NCBI RefSeq assembly: GCF_016756535.1
Contig: NZ_AP023247.1
Span: 6,138,501-6,202,500 of the forward strand
Source of the DNA: Mesorhizobium sp. 131-2-1
GTDB lineage: Bacteria > Pseudomonadota > Alphaproteobacteria > Rhizobiales > Rhizobiaceae
Direction of reading: 5' to 3'
DNA: 64,000 nt
Shown piece by piece: positions 48,645-56,941 of the stretch. The position numbers were made by a program, and so were the translations under genes. The notes under the pieces were generated by a model. The model did not search any database. It saw nothing but the letters and a program-made list of their open reading frames with translations, and had not been told where the DNA came from. Position 1 is the stretch's first letter; each line of letters begins with the position of its first letter.

Positions 48645-49457
48645 GGCACCGTAAAGTTAACCACGGCTGATGAAGATGTGCGAACATGGGCCATGTCAGA
48701 AGTTGCTCGTGATCCGCTTTATCGTTGCCACCGCTTTCCCGCCGAGATCATTGCGCACGCGGTATGGCTCTACTTTCGCTTTCCGCTCAGCCTGCGCATG
48801 GACATGTTGGCGGCCCGCGGCATCATCGTCACGCATCAGACCATTCGAAGCTGGGCGGAGAAATTCGGGCGGCATTTCGCCCGGGAGATCAAGCGACGGT
48901 CAGCCGGCTGCCTGGGCGACAAATGGCATCTCGACGAATGTGTGGTGGCCATCAATGGCAAGAAGCAGTGGCTCTGGCGTGCCGTCGATCAGGACGGCTT
49001 CGTCCTCGAAGTGCTGGTGCAAAGCCGCCGAAATGCCAAGGCGGCAAAGCGTCTGATGCGCAAGTTGCTGAAGGCTCAAGGGCGGACACCACGAGTCATG
49101 ATCACCGACAAGCTCCGGTCCTATGATGCCGCCAGGCGCGACCTCATGCCCGGTGTCGAACACCGGTCGCACAAAGGCCTCAATAATCGAGCGGAAAATT
49201 CGCACCAGCCGACCCGACGACGCGAAAGGACCATGAAACGCTTCAAGTCGGCACGCCAGCTTCAGCGGTTCGTTTCCATCCATGATCCGATTGCCAACCT
49301 GTTCCACTTTCCCCGCAATACGCTGTCATCGGCTCAACATCGAGACCTGCGTAACGCCGCCATGCAAATCTGGAACAAAATCGCGTGTCTCGCCGCAGCG
49401 TGACAGCCGTCCCGGCCAGCTATCGCTGCATCAATCCGCTGATAACTTTACAGTGCC
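48645..49457 (+). mobile_element. IS6-family insertion sequence, copy 2
   Basis: 813 bp with the same terminal repeats as copy 1; it lacks one base near the left end (GTTAACCACGG instead of GTTAACCGACGG). Flanking 8-mers (CGTAGTAT and GAAGCAAC) do not match, so there is no target duplication. It sits between the two effector genes. Confidence 0.92.
48693..49403 (+). CDS. IS6-family transposase (copy 2)
   Basis: The encoded protein is identical in sequence to that of copy 1 (236 codons from the internal ATG at 48693; DDE residues in WHLDECV, MITDKLRS and NRAENSH). It is intact and could supply transposase for all three copies. Identity between copies argues for recent spread. Confidence 0.93.
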   Translation: MSEVARDPLYRCHRFPAEIIAHAVWLYFRFPLSLRMDMLAARGIIVTHQTIRSWAEKFGRHFAREIKRRSAGCLGDKWHLDECVVAINGKKQWLWRAVDQDGFVLEVLVQSRRNAKAAKRLMRKLLKAQGRTPRVMITDKLRSYDAARRDLMPGVEHRSHKGLNNRAENSHQPTRRRERTMKRFKSARQLQRFVSIHDPIANLFHFPRNTLSSAQHRDLRNAAMQIWNKIACLAAA

Positions 49458-49753
49458 GAAGCAACCCCCGTTTGCTTAACAGCTGCAAAGTCTAAGGGCG
49501 GGCCGCTCCTCAGACCACGGTCATAACGTCTAGTGCACCACATCGCGGATTTGGAAAAACTTTCGGGTGATGCAGGCGTGCTGTCGGGTCGTCAGGTTGT
49601 CGGGCAGTACCCAAAACCCTAGAGCAGCATGCTCGATGCCGGCCATCGCGAGAATCAGCCACACCTGCGATCCAGGCCACTGCCGCTCTGCCAGGGGTTT
49701 CCCAGATTGCGCCTCTGTCTACTAAGCTGGTTGGAATCCACAAAATGCCGATG
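49458..49753. other. Region downstream of effector 2 with one copy of a ~45-bp direct repeat
   Basis: No gene. The stretch 49545-49590 (ACTTTCGGGTGATGCAGGCG, then TGCTGTCGGG) is nearly the same as 52749-52790 on the other side of the effector 2 gene. Confidence 0.45.
49540..49590 (+). repeat. ~45-bp imperfect direct repeat flanking the effector 2 gene, left copy
   Basis: Similar to 52740-52790 in the same orientation: both contain AACTTTCGGRTGATGCRGGC followed by GTGCTGTCGGG. Possibly ends of the same lost insertion element on either side of effector 2. Confidence 0.5.
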
Positions 49754-52129
49754 TTACGCCGGCCCATTTCGCATATCGGCCCGGTCGCTCAACAAGGACT
49801 TACAGAACGCCGGGGTGAGCTTGCCGCGGTGGATTGCGTTGTCGTAACCCTTCTTAGCCCGGGAGGTCTGCCACTGCCGATTATGGCCGCGCTGTTCATT
49901 GGACTTGACGTGGCAAGCGGCGAACTCGGCGCTGTCCAGCGTTGCCAACTGCTGCGCATATATCTTTCGTGTCGTGTGGATGTGCACCCACATTGGACTC
50001 GGTAGTGTACGGTTGCTCAGCGCCTTGGGCTGCAGCCTAATCTCGAACAGATTGCTCGGCTCTGGGTTCAACGCGCACGGGGGATCTGCAGGCGTCAACT
50101 CCCGGGCCGACCGCAACTGCTCAAGGTGGTTTTGCGAGGGAAATGGGTACCTCTTCATGCAATCCATGATCATATCAGGCTTTTGTTCGTCCCAAGCTTT
50201 AGCCAATCCCCGCACATTGGCCAACATGTCCCTGAACTGAACCGTTAGTCGGTGCACGTCGTCCATCTTTCCCTCCTTGGAGAGACGAGACGCCTCCAAC
50301 GCTGGGAGGCAGGGCTCCATCTCGACAGCCTGCGTTTGCAGGCGCTGGACCACGAGGCCGACGGCGTGTTCGACGTCCTCGGGCTTCCCGGAGCGCGCTC
50401 GGGAGATCAAACTTTGCTGAGCAGGCAAATCGAACTTCAAAAGTTCGGTCGACCGTGCGACTAGTGACTTCGTGTTTTCCCCCGTCGTTGGATTTTGCAA
50501 GATCGCCAAGCGTGCTGCCGCGGACGACGCACTGTTCTGCGCCTCCTCTGCACTCACGAGCTTCTTCGTACCTAAATCCGTGCGTACGAGCACCTTGGCT
50601 GCTGGCGCAGGGTCGCTGACGGCCGCAGCGACTTGCGGCTCCGGCCGCCCGGCCGCCGAACTCCCGGCGCCAGCGGCCTGCTTGCTCTTGTCTTTTCCTT
50701 TTTTTCTGGGCGCTGTAGTGCTTTCGGCCACCATAGTCTTGCCGGCAGTTCCAGTCGGCATCGCAGCGGCAGCGTCGGCCGTCAGGTCAGGGGCTGGCGG
50801 CTTCGGCTGCAGTGCGAGGAGGTCCGTAACCTCGTCCGAAGCGATCCAGGCGTCGTCCACGATCCGGGTCAACAGTTCCAATGGGAGGCCAGCACCTGCT
50901 TGGTGATCCCTTAGCCTGTCAACCACGGAGTGCGAGGCCGACGCAAAATCCGCAAGCCGCTCCACAACTCCTTCCAGAACGGCGCAGTGTTCCGCGTCGA
51001 GCGGGCGCCCTTCCTTCCTCAGTACAGCTTCGGCCGTCGAGACGAATGCCGGAAAAACCTCGCCGATGAAGTTACCCAGCAGACGCGTTTGCCCGTTGTC
51101 ACCGATGAGGAGTTCCCTGATGGGTGCTTCGAGCATGATCGCCTGCGGGGCCATGTTGACCTGCGCGAGATTGATCCGCGATTGCAGCTGCATTATCTTT
51201 GAATTGACAACCCAGCCCGAGTGCAGCCGCAGCGCGGCCTCTTCTTCCCGCCGCATCTCGGCTGTTGAGCTTGGTAAGTCGGCTGTCGCGACGCAGACGG
51301 CCCGCATCAATTCGTGGCGCTGTACTTTCTTGTCCCAACGCTCCACGCAGGCCACGGGATACTTCGCCATACTGGGAGCCGATCGGCTCAGCTGGTCGAG
51401 GGTGGCATTGGATTTGACCAAGTTGTGGAGAATGTCCTCCATCCGCTTCCGGTTCTGTTCCTCCTTCTTGAAGATCGTATGGGCCAGCTCGTTGGCACTG
51501 TCCGCCCGATGAATCACGTCGGCGCGGTAGTGACGCACATCATCGTCGGACAGAGTGCTGCGCGCCTCATCCTTGGGCAGGCTCGCGTAGCATTCCAGAA
51601 GTTCTGCGCCCGCATTAGCGAGCTGATCAAGCTCGTCTCGGAAGCCCTCCATCGGTTTTCCGCTATGCAGGCTCTTCTCTTCGAGAACTTGGATTTCGTC
51701 AATCAGCGAGCCCATTCGTCGCTTTGTCTCGTTGATGACTTCGCCTGACGAGGAACTGGGGACTGTCACACCCGAAGTTGACGGCTGGCTGGCGACCGGC
51801 GCCAGGGCTTCACCATCCGACGTTGAGGAAACACTGCGCCTCCGCGAACCGGCCGCACGTGGCCCGGCGGCTGCACGTGGCGCAGCCGCCGGGATTCGAT
51901 GTGGGGGAACGGAAGGGCCTGAAGATTTGCCGCCAAGGTCATCATGGGCACCTCGCGCAGCGCCAGCCGAGGGTGAACCTTTACCTCCCTCAGAGCGCAT
52001 CCGCTCCAGGACGGAACCGAACCCTTGGCTGCCTTCCCCGGAGGCAAGACCTGATTGCGAGCGCGAACTGCTCGATCCGGCTCCAGCATCTCCAATGCGC
52101 GATTTTCCAGATCGGCCAATGCCCGTCAT
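49754..52129 (-). CDS. Effector-like protein, paralogue of the giant effector N-terminus
   Basis: 791 codons. The N-terminus (MTGIGRSGKSR, SSSSRSQSGLASGEGSQGFG, GSRRRSVSSTSDGE, APVASQPSTSGV) aligns with the first ~150 residues of the giant effector, and similarity continues through the helical region to ~residue 640 (MRREEEAALRLHSGWV, HCAVLEGVVERLADFA, KKLVSAEEAQNSA). It then has its own C-terminal ~140 residues (MWVHIHTTRKIYAQQL, ATLDSAEFAACHVKSNEQRG) that I do not recognise, and lacks SKWP repeats. Ser-rich disordered start and a tts-like box far upstream suggest a type III secreted protein. MAFF303099 Mlr6358 could be its equivalent. Confidence 0.8.
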   Translation of the reverse strand: MTGIGRSGKSRIGDAGAGSSSSRSQSGLASGEGSQGFGSVLERMRSEGGKGSPSAGAARGAHDDLGGKSSGPSVPPHRIPAAAPRAAAGPRAAGSRRRSVSSTSDGEALAPVASQPSTSGVTVPSSSSGEVINETKRRMGSLIDEIQVLEEKSLHSGKPMEGFRDELDQLANAGAELLECYASLPKDEARSTLSDDDVRHYRADVIHRADSANELAHTIFKKEEQNRKRMEDILHNLVKSNATLDQLSRSAPSMAKYPVACVERWDKKVQRHELMRAVCVATADLPSSTAEMRREEEAALRLHSGWVVNSKIMQLQSRINLAQVNMAPQAIMLEAPIRELLIGDNGQTRLLGNFIGEVFPAFVSTAEAVLRKEGRPLDAEHCAVLEGVVERLADFASASHSVVDRLRDHQAGAGLPLELLTRIVDDAWIASDEVTDLLALQPKPPAPDLTADAAAAMPTGTAGKTMVAESTTAPRKKGKDKSKQAAGAGSSAAGRPEPQVAAAVSDPAPAAKVLVRTDLGTKKLVSAEEAQNSASSAAARLAILQNPTTGENTKSLVARSTELLKFDLPAQQSLISRARSGKPEDVEHAVGLVVQRLQTQAVEMEPCLPALEASRLSKEGKMDDVHRLTVQFRDMLANVRGLAKAWDEQKPDMIMDCMKRYPFPSQNHLEQLRSARELTPADPPCALNPEPSNLFEIRLQPKALSNRTLPSPMWVHIHTTRKIYAQQLATLDSAEFAACHVKSNEQRGHNRQWQTSRAKKGYDNAIHRGKLTPAFCKSLLSDRADMRNGPA

Positions 52130-52607
52130 TTTTTCATCTCCGATATAGACGAGAACGCGCTGTCTGTGGATTGGGGCTGATGTGTCAGCCGTAGTGCATC
52201 AGGGCTCTGGCGGGTAAGTGCAATCGCCCAGATGACAGGTGGCATGACGTCTGAGAACCAGCGGCATGTTTTCGTCAGTCGTCATGGCCAGCCCGGATCG
52301 ACCCTGCCGCGCCGGTCCAGCCTGAACCCAATGCAAAACACACGAAGACCTGTCGATCTCCACGATAGGAGGCCGCGAAACTAGCGAGTACGGGCGTGCC
52401 GGCGCTGGAGACGAACTCGCATTGAGACCAGGCGGCGCCATGTGCGCAAGTGCTTGCCAAAGCCGTCGCTGCCCTTTGACCGTACCGGGTCGTTAGCTTG
52501 GTTGGAGCTTTCGGATGAGCCACTTTTCCGACCGTACATGGCATTCGTTCCCTTTTTGGCGGAAGTCTTTAATATGATTTTGAGTTGTTAGGTCTCTCTC
52601 GAAGAGA

Positions 52608-52637
52608 GCTACTCGAACGAGCTGACGGTGAGCTGAC
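52608..52637 (-). promoter_or_regulatory. Putative tts box of effector 2
   Basis: Minus strand GTCAGCTCACCGTCAGCTCG followed by TTCGAGTAGC. It shares the GTCAGCTNANCGTCAGCY core with the element before the giant effector and partly fits the TtsI consensus. It is ~480 bases from the start codon, which lowers confidence. Confidence 0.4.
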
Positions 52638-52739
52638 GCGCTGTAAGCTAGTTCCGGCGGGGCGATGCACATACTGCGTTCGCTTTTTCTCTCGGGGGCC
52701 GTCGAATTCCCTCGCCTTCGGCACTCGCGCAGCGCATCA

Positions 52740-52790
52740 CGGATCGGAATTAACTTTCGGATGATGCGGGCGTGCTGTCGGGAATGCCGC
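52740..52790 (+). repeat. ~45-bp imperfect direct repeat flanking the effector 2 gene, right copy
   Basis: Partner of the copy at 49540-49590; differs by a few substitutions (AACTTTCGGATGATGCGGGC). Same orientation, about 3.2 kb apart. Confidence 0.5.
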
Positions 52791-53100
52791 CCTGTCGACT
52801 GTTGCGCACGATGATGATGGCGGGCGCAACCATCGACCTACTGGCCGGCCAAGCGTTTCTCGTGGCGGGTTTCCAAATCGAGACAAGAACCGCGCGTCAT
52901 CACCGATCAGCGGCCAAGCGCGATCCGCGCTCGCCCGGGCTGCGTAACCTGACCAACTCCGCCCGGCCGAACGCTGATCGCTCCCTGTAGTCTCGGACGG
53001 TGAAGGCCGGCGAGGCCCCGGCGCTGATCCATGCCTGGTCGGCCCCACGCGGAAGGGGCACCTGTAGAGGCCAGAGCAGCACTGCGCCGCATAGGGTCCA

Positions 53101-53421
53101 ATGCCCTCTGGCAGGTCGGGCACCGCTTCGCCATTGAGATGGAAGTCGGAGGCGCCCGCAGAGAAGCTCAAGACCTGGCGCGAAGTTGTTGGGCCGGTGT
53201 TTCGCGGCACCTGGCCACTTGACGCCGAACTCCAAACGCCGAGGGCCAACTTCAAGTTGGTTCAGATGCTACGGGCCACGGGAGACGCGTTTCCAGAGGC
53301 GGTCGACGATGTGATTCCCCTAATCACGCAAGAGCCTGCGGTCAGGGGCACAACCGTGTTCTCTTTAAGAGACGCCGATCCGGCACTCTACAAACTGGCC
53401 CCTAGTCTTACTGTGTCGTAA
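53101..53421 (+). CDS. Hypothetical C-terminal fragment
   Basis: A 106-codon frame. The part from KLKTWREVVGPVFRGTWPLD through DAFPEAVDDVIPLI looks like the C-terminal region of large STAND/SIR2-type proteins carrying a DUF4020-like tail (WREVI.PLL...WP.D...DAFPEAV..L.P). There is no matching N-terminal part, so it is more probably the 3' remnant of a lost gene than an independent one. It lies just upstream of a truncated IS701. Confidence 0.35.
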   Translation: MPSGRSGTASPLRWKSEAPAEKLKTWREVVGPVFRGTWPLDAELQTPRANFKLVQMLRATGDAFPEAVDDVIPLITQEPAVRGTTVFSLRDADPALYKLAPSLTVS

Positions 53422-53477
53422 GTTTCGTTAACGACTGATTGCGAGAATGGCGATTCGTGCTTCATATGGAGGGAGCG

Positions 53478-54590
53478 ATGGATCTCCAGGACGGAATCGA
53501 AACGAGTGAATCGCGTTTTGCGGCCTATGTCGAGACGCTGGCCTCGGTATTGGGTCATGCTGACCGGGTGGCGCCGCTGAAGGCCTATTGCACCGGGCTG
53601 CTTTTGCCGCGCGAGCGCAAAAGCGTCGAGCCGATGGCGGCACGGGTGGAGCCTGGGCGTGTCCAGGCGGCGCACCAGTCGCTGCATCATTTCGTAGCGA
53701 AGGCGGATTGGTCGGATGATGCCGTGCTGAGCCGCGTGCGGGAACAGGTGCTGCCAGCGCTTGAGCGTCAGGGGCAGATCCGTGCTTGGATCGTCGACGA
53801 CACCGGCTTTCCCAAGAAAGGCAAGCATTCGGTTGGGGTTGCACGGCAGTATTGCGGGCAGCTCGGCAAGCAGGACAACTGCCAGGTCGCGGTCTCTCTG
53901 TCGGTTGCCACCGAGCAGGCGAGCCTGCCGATTGCCTATCAGCTCTATCTGCCGGAAAGCTGGGCGAACGACCCTGACCGGCGGGCCAAGACAGGCGTGC
54001 CGGAGAATGTGGTCTTCCGCACCAAGCCCGAAATCGCCCTCGCGCAGATTCGGGCGGCGCTGGAGGCCGGCGTCTCACGGGGCGTGGTGCTGGCCGATGC
54101 CGGTTACGGCAACGACACCGCCTTCCGCACCGGGCTGACAAAGGTGGGCTTGACCTATGTCGTCGGGGTCCAGTCCTCGATCCGCCTGTGGTCGCCCGGC
54201 ACGCAACCATTGCCGCCGAAGCCGTGGAGCGGACGCGGACGCCCGCCCTCGCGCGTTCGGCGGCAGGCTGAACATGCGCCGGTCTCAGCCAAGGAACTGG
54301 CGCAAGCGCTGCCCGAGGACGCCTGGCACATGGTTACTTGGCGCGAGGGCTCCAAGGCGTCGCTTGCCTCACGCTTTGCCGCCGTGCGGGTTCGGCCGGC
54401 CCATCGCGACTACTGGCGCTCCGTCCCCCACGCTGAGGAATGGTTCCTGATCGAATGGCCGGACGGTGAAGTCGAGCCAACTAAGTACTGGCTCTCGACC
54501 TTGCCTGGAAAGACCAGGCTTGCCGACCTCGTCGATCAGGCCAAGATGCGATGGCGGATCGAGCGGGACTATCAGGAACTCAAGCAGGGG
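53478..54590 (+). pseudogene. IS701-family transposase, C-terminally truncated
   Basis: It starts at the ATG at 53478 with GGAGGG six bases upstream. DDE-fold segments: AWIVDDTGFPKKGKHSVGVA (first Asp) and GVVLADAGYGNDTAFRTGL (second Asp), then MRWRIERDYQELKQG, where the match stops a few residues after the catalytic Glu region. From ~54590 the sequence belongs to an IS6-type element inserted or joined there; the frame stays open to 54623 by chance. The C-terminal ~40 residues are missing. Confidence 0.85.
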
Positions 54591-54593
54591 TGC

Positions 54594-54890
54594 TGTCACA
54601 TTGATTTTGGCTTAACGGTTTGACGATAAGTCAGGTTGGCATGGTCGAAGCATGCGCCACCTACAAGAACCATCGCTTCCCGATCGAAATCGTTGCTCAT
54701 GCCGTCTGGCTTTATTACCGGTTCGGGCTGAGCCTGCGCGATGTTGAAGAAATGCTGCTGGAGCGGGGGATCGTCGTCTCCTACGAGACCATCCGCCGCT
54801 GGGGAAAGAAGCACAGTCCCGATTATGCACGTCGCCTGCGCCGCAAGGCGCCATCGAAAGACGATGTCTGGCATCTTGATGAGGTAGCCG
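54594..54890 (+). pseudogene. N-terminal part of a second type of IS6-family transposase
   Basis: It begins with an IS6-like end (GTCACATTGATTTTGGC) and then codes YKNHRFPIEIVAHAVWLYYR, LSLRDVEEMLLERGIVVSYE, TIRRWGKKHSPDYARRLRRK and DDVWHLDEVA up to the first catalytic Asp. It is cut at 54890 by IS6 copy 3. This element differs from the three intact copies (keeps the VEE residues). Confidence 0.85.
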
Positions 54891-55704
54891 GGCACCGTAA
54901 AGTTAACCGACGGCTGATGAAGATGTGCGAACATGGGCCATGTCAGAAGTTGCTCGTGATCCGCTTTATCGTTGCCACCGCTTTCCCGCCGAGATCATTG
55001 CGCACGCGGTATGGCTCTACTTTCGCTTTCCGCTCAGCCTGCGCATGGACATGTTGGCGGCCCGCGGCATCATCGTCACGCATCAGACCATTCGAAGCTG
55101 GGCGGAGAAATTCGGGCGGCATTTCGCCCGGGAGATCAAGCGACGGTCAGCCGGCTGCCTGGGCGACAAATGGCATCTCGACGAATGTGTGGTGGCCATC
55201 AATGGCAAGAAGCAGTGGCTCTGGCGTGCCGTCGATCAGGACGGCTTCGTCCTCGAAGTGCTGGTGCAAAGCCGCCGAAATGCCAAGGCGGCAAAGCGTC
55301 TGATGCGCAAGTTGCTGAAGGCTCAAGGGCGGACACCACGAGTCATGATCACCGACAAGCTCCGGTCCTATGATGCCGCCAGGCGCGACCTCATGCCCGG
55401 TGTCGAACACCGGTCGCACAAAGGCCTCAATAATCGAGCGGAAAATTCGCACCAGCCGACCCGACGACGCGAAAGGACCATGAAACGCTTCAAGTCGGCA
55501 CGCCAGCTTCAGCGGTTCGTTTCCATCCATGATCCGATTGCCAACCTGTTCCACTTTCCCCGCAATACGCTGTCATCGGCTCAACATCGAGACCTGCGTA
55601 ACGCCGCCATGCAAATCTGGAACAAAATCGCGTGTCTCGCCGCAGCGTGACAGCCGTCCCGGCCAGCTATCGCTGCATCAATCCGCTGATAACTTTACAG
55701 TGCC
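54891..55704 (+). mobile_element. IS6-family insertion sequence, copy 3
   Basis: 814 bp with the same ends as copies 1 and 2. It interrupts another IS6-type transposase gene on its left and abuts an IS5 relic on its right. Flanks GGTAGCCG and CGAAGCCT do not form a target duplication. Confidence 0.92.
54940..55650 (+). CDS. IS6-family transposase (copy 3)
   Basis: The encoded protein is identical to that of copies 1 and 2 (236 codons from the ATG at 54940). The upstream frame here is fused in phase with the interrupted IS6 transposase fragment (open from 54620), but in a different reading frame from the transposase itself, so no hybrid protein with catalytic function is expected. Confidence 0.92.
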   Translation: MSEVARDPLYRCHRFPAEIIAHAVWLYFRFPLSLRMDMLAARGIIVTHQTIRSWAEKFGRHFAREIKRRSAGCLGDKWHLDECVVAINGKKQWLWRAVDQDGFVLEVLVQSRRNAKAAKRLMRKLLKAQGRTPRVMITDKLRSYDAARRDLMPGVEHRSHKGLNNRAENSHQPTRRRERTMKRFKSARQLQRFVSIHDPIANLFHFPRNTLSSAQHRDLRNAAMQIWNKIACLAAA

Positions 55705-55710
55705 CGAAGC

Positions 55711-55990
55711 CTTCCGACCATGAGGCGAATGGAGGCCAGCTTGAGGAAGGCGAGCGCCCTGGTGCGATTCGAAATTGAATTTGTCTTCCTCAGCCCCTTT
55801 TGGAACTCCGGCCCCTGGAATGGCCGCCACCGGCGTAGAGCTTGAACAGGAAGGGATCGAGTCCGAACAGCTTCGCCATCACCATCACGCCGCCATCGCA
55901 GTCCTGGATGTCGGCGGCATGAACGAGGGCGTGCATCAGGAGACCTTGGTATTGACGAGAATATGCCGCTTCTTGCCTTTGATCTTCTTG
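55711..55990 (-). pseudogene. IS5-family transposase C-terminal relic
   Basis: Minus-strand pieces in different frames: KIKGKKRHILVNTK, then a region matching 'ALVHAADIQDRDGGVMVMA', FGLDPFLF-like, then EFQKGL and RALAFLKLASIRLMVGRL at the end. This is the tail order of IS5-family (IS427-like) transposases. Several frameshifts; truncated on the left by IS6 copy 3. Confidence 0.75.
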
Positions 55991-55998
55991 CCCGCATC

Positions 55999-56310
55999 GC
56001 GCTGCCCAAAGTCGGGCTCCCGCTGGAGCGCGTCAACCTGGAAGCGTGCTCGCTGACGGCCTGGCCTCACGACGGATTGCGCGCCGAAGGCCAGCCGGTG
56101 CATGTCAAGAGCTGGCAATGCCGGCTCTGGCGTTCTCTCCTCGTTCACCGCCACCCGGTGCTGAACGAAATGCGCAGCATCGAGAATATGGTCCGGACGA
56201 TCCTGCGGGAGGCCTGTATCAACTGGGCACGCGGTCGCGAACCACCATCGCCGGTCGTGTGCAGGAGCTGGCCGGCGCTGACGCCGAGGTGCTGGAAATA
56301 ACCGGTCGCT
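55999..56310 (+). pseudogene. IS110-family transposase relic
   Basis: Plus-strand fragments VGLPLERVNLEACSLTAW, PVHVKSWQCRLWRSLLVHRH and MRSIENMVRTILRE are in the order of an IS110-family transposase (GLpv..iearh...; VHVKs..s...R.LL..R..L......eN.iRg.Lr..G). The ARVQELAGADAEV end is in a shifted frame. The catalytic KTDRNDA segment is deleted. It directly adjoins the IS5 relic. Confidence 0.65.
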
Positions 56311-56383
56311 GACCAAGGTGTGTCGGGCGGAGCATGTGCACAGCTAGCGCGACCGCGCCAACGCACTCAGGTCCGGACTTCCT

Positions 56384-56881
56384 TTAAAACGCAAGCGACA
56401 GGTCGAGATTGTGCTGCACCATCTGATTCCCAGGCTCTGTCTCGAGAGCTTGCCGATACAGCACCTGTGCCGCGTCATGCCGCCCCTCAAGGTCCAAGAT
56501 CACTCCCTTCGCGTTCAATGCGCGCAAATTTCCTGGGGCTGCAACCAAGAGCCTGTCCAGTACCTGAAGCGCCTCATGCGGACGCTTCTGCGCGACCAAA
56601 GCATTCGTAAGACGGATCGCCGCATCGACATTGTCTGGGTGCTGCGTCAACTCATCCCGCAGAGCCCGCTCTTGTGCATCCTGGCCGACCGCGCTCAAAA
56701 TGCGTTCTCGCATAGCCGGGTCGATTTGGTTGGCGTTGAGCAGCTCTGGGGATGACGTCTCCCTCACTGAAAGAGCAGGCTTGTCCAAGCTGGCGCAACC
56801 GCCGAGAGGCAGCATGGCGAGTACAGAGAAGAAAAGTGAGTTCCTAAATGCTCGGCCGTCTGTATTCTGGTGTGAATTCAT
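56384..56881 (-). CDS. TPR lipoprotein of the T3SS cluster (Y4yS-like)
   Basis: 165 codons from the ATG at 56881 (MNSHQNTDGRAFRN); a longer start at 56920 is possible. The signal region ends in a lipobox, LPLGGCAS, so the protein should be lipidated. Residues ~85-165 form about two to three tetratricopeptide repeats (NPDN-DAAIRLTNALVAQKR, HEALQVLDRLLVAAPGNLRA and so on). A TPR protein at this place, downstream of rhcV, is a regular part of rhizobial T3SS clusters (y4yS in NGR234). It may act as a pilotin or assembly factor; its role is not proven. Confidence 0.75.
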   Translation of the reverse strand: MNSHQNTDGRAFRNSLFFSVLAMLPLGGCASLDKPALSVRETSSPELLNANQIDPAMRERILSAVGQDAQERALRDELTQHPDNVDAAIRLTNALVAQKRPHEALQVLDRLLVAAPGNLRALNAKGVILDLEGRHDAAQVLYRQALETEPGNQMVQHNLDLSLAF

Positions 56882-56941
56882 GCTTGGTTTCCAATTATCA
56901 TAGAGTGCTATCACGTTCATTCGATGGCAAACGGATTGGGT

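Larger units (their letters stand above)
52130..53100. other. Upstream region of effector 2
   Basis: No supported gene. It contains the tts-like element at 52608-52637 and the second copy of the ~45-bp direct repeat (52749-52790). The distance from the box to the effector start (~480 bases) is long for TtsI control. Confidence 0.4.

Noticed and set aside
54620..55303. 227-codon fused open frame joining an IS6 N-terminus to IS6 copy 3
   Set aside because: After residue ~90 the frame is out of phase with the copy 3 transposase, so it encodes nonsense and not a hybrid enzyme.
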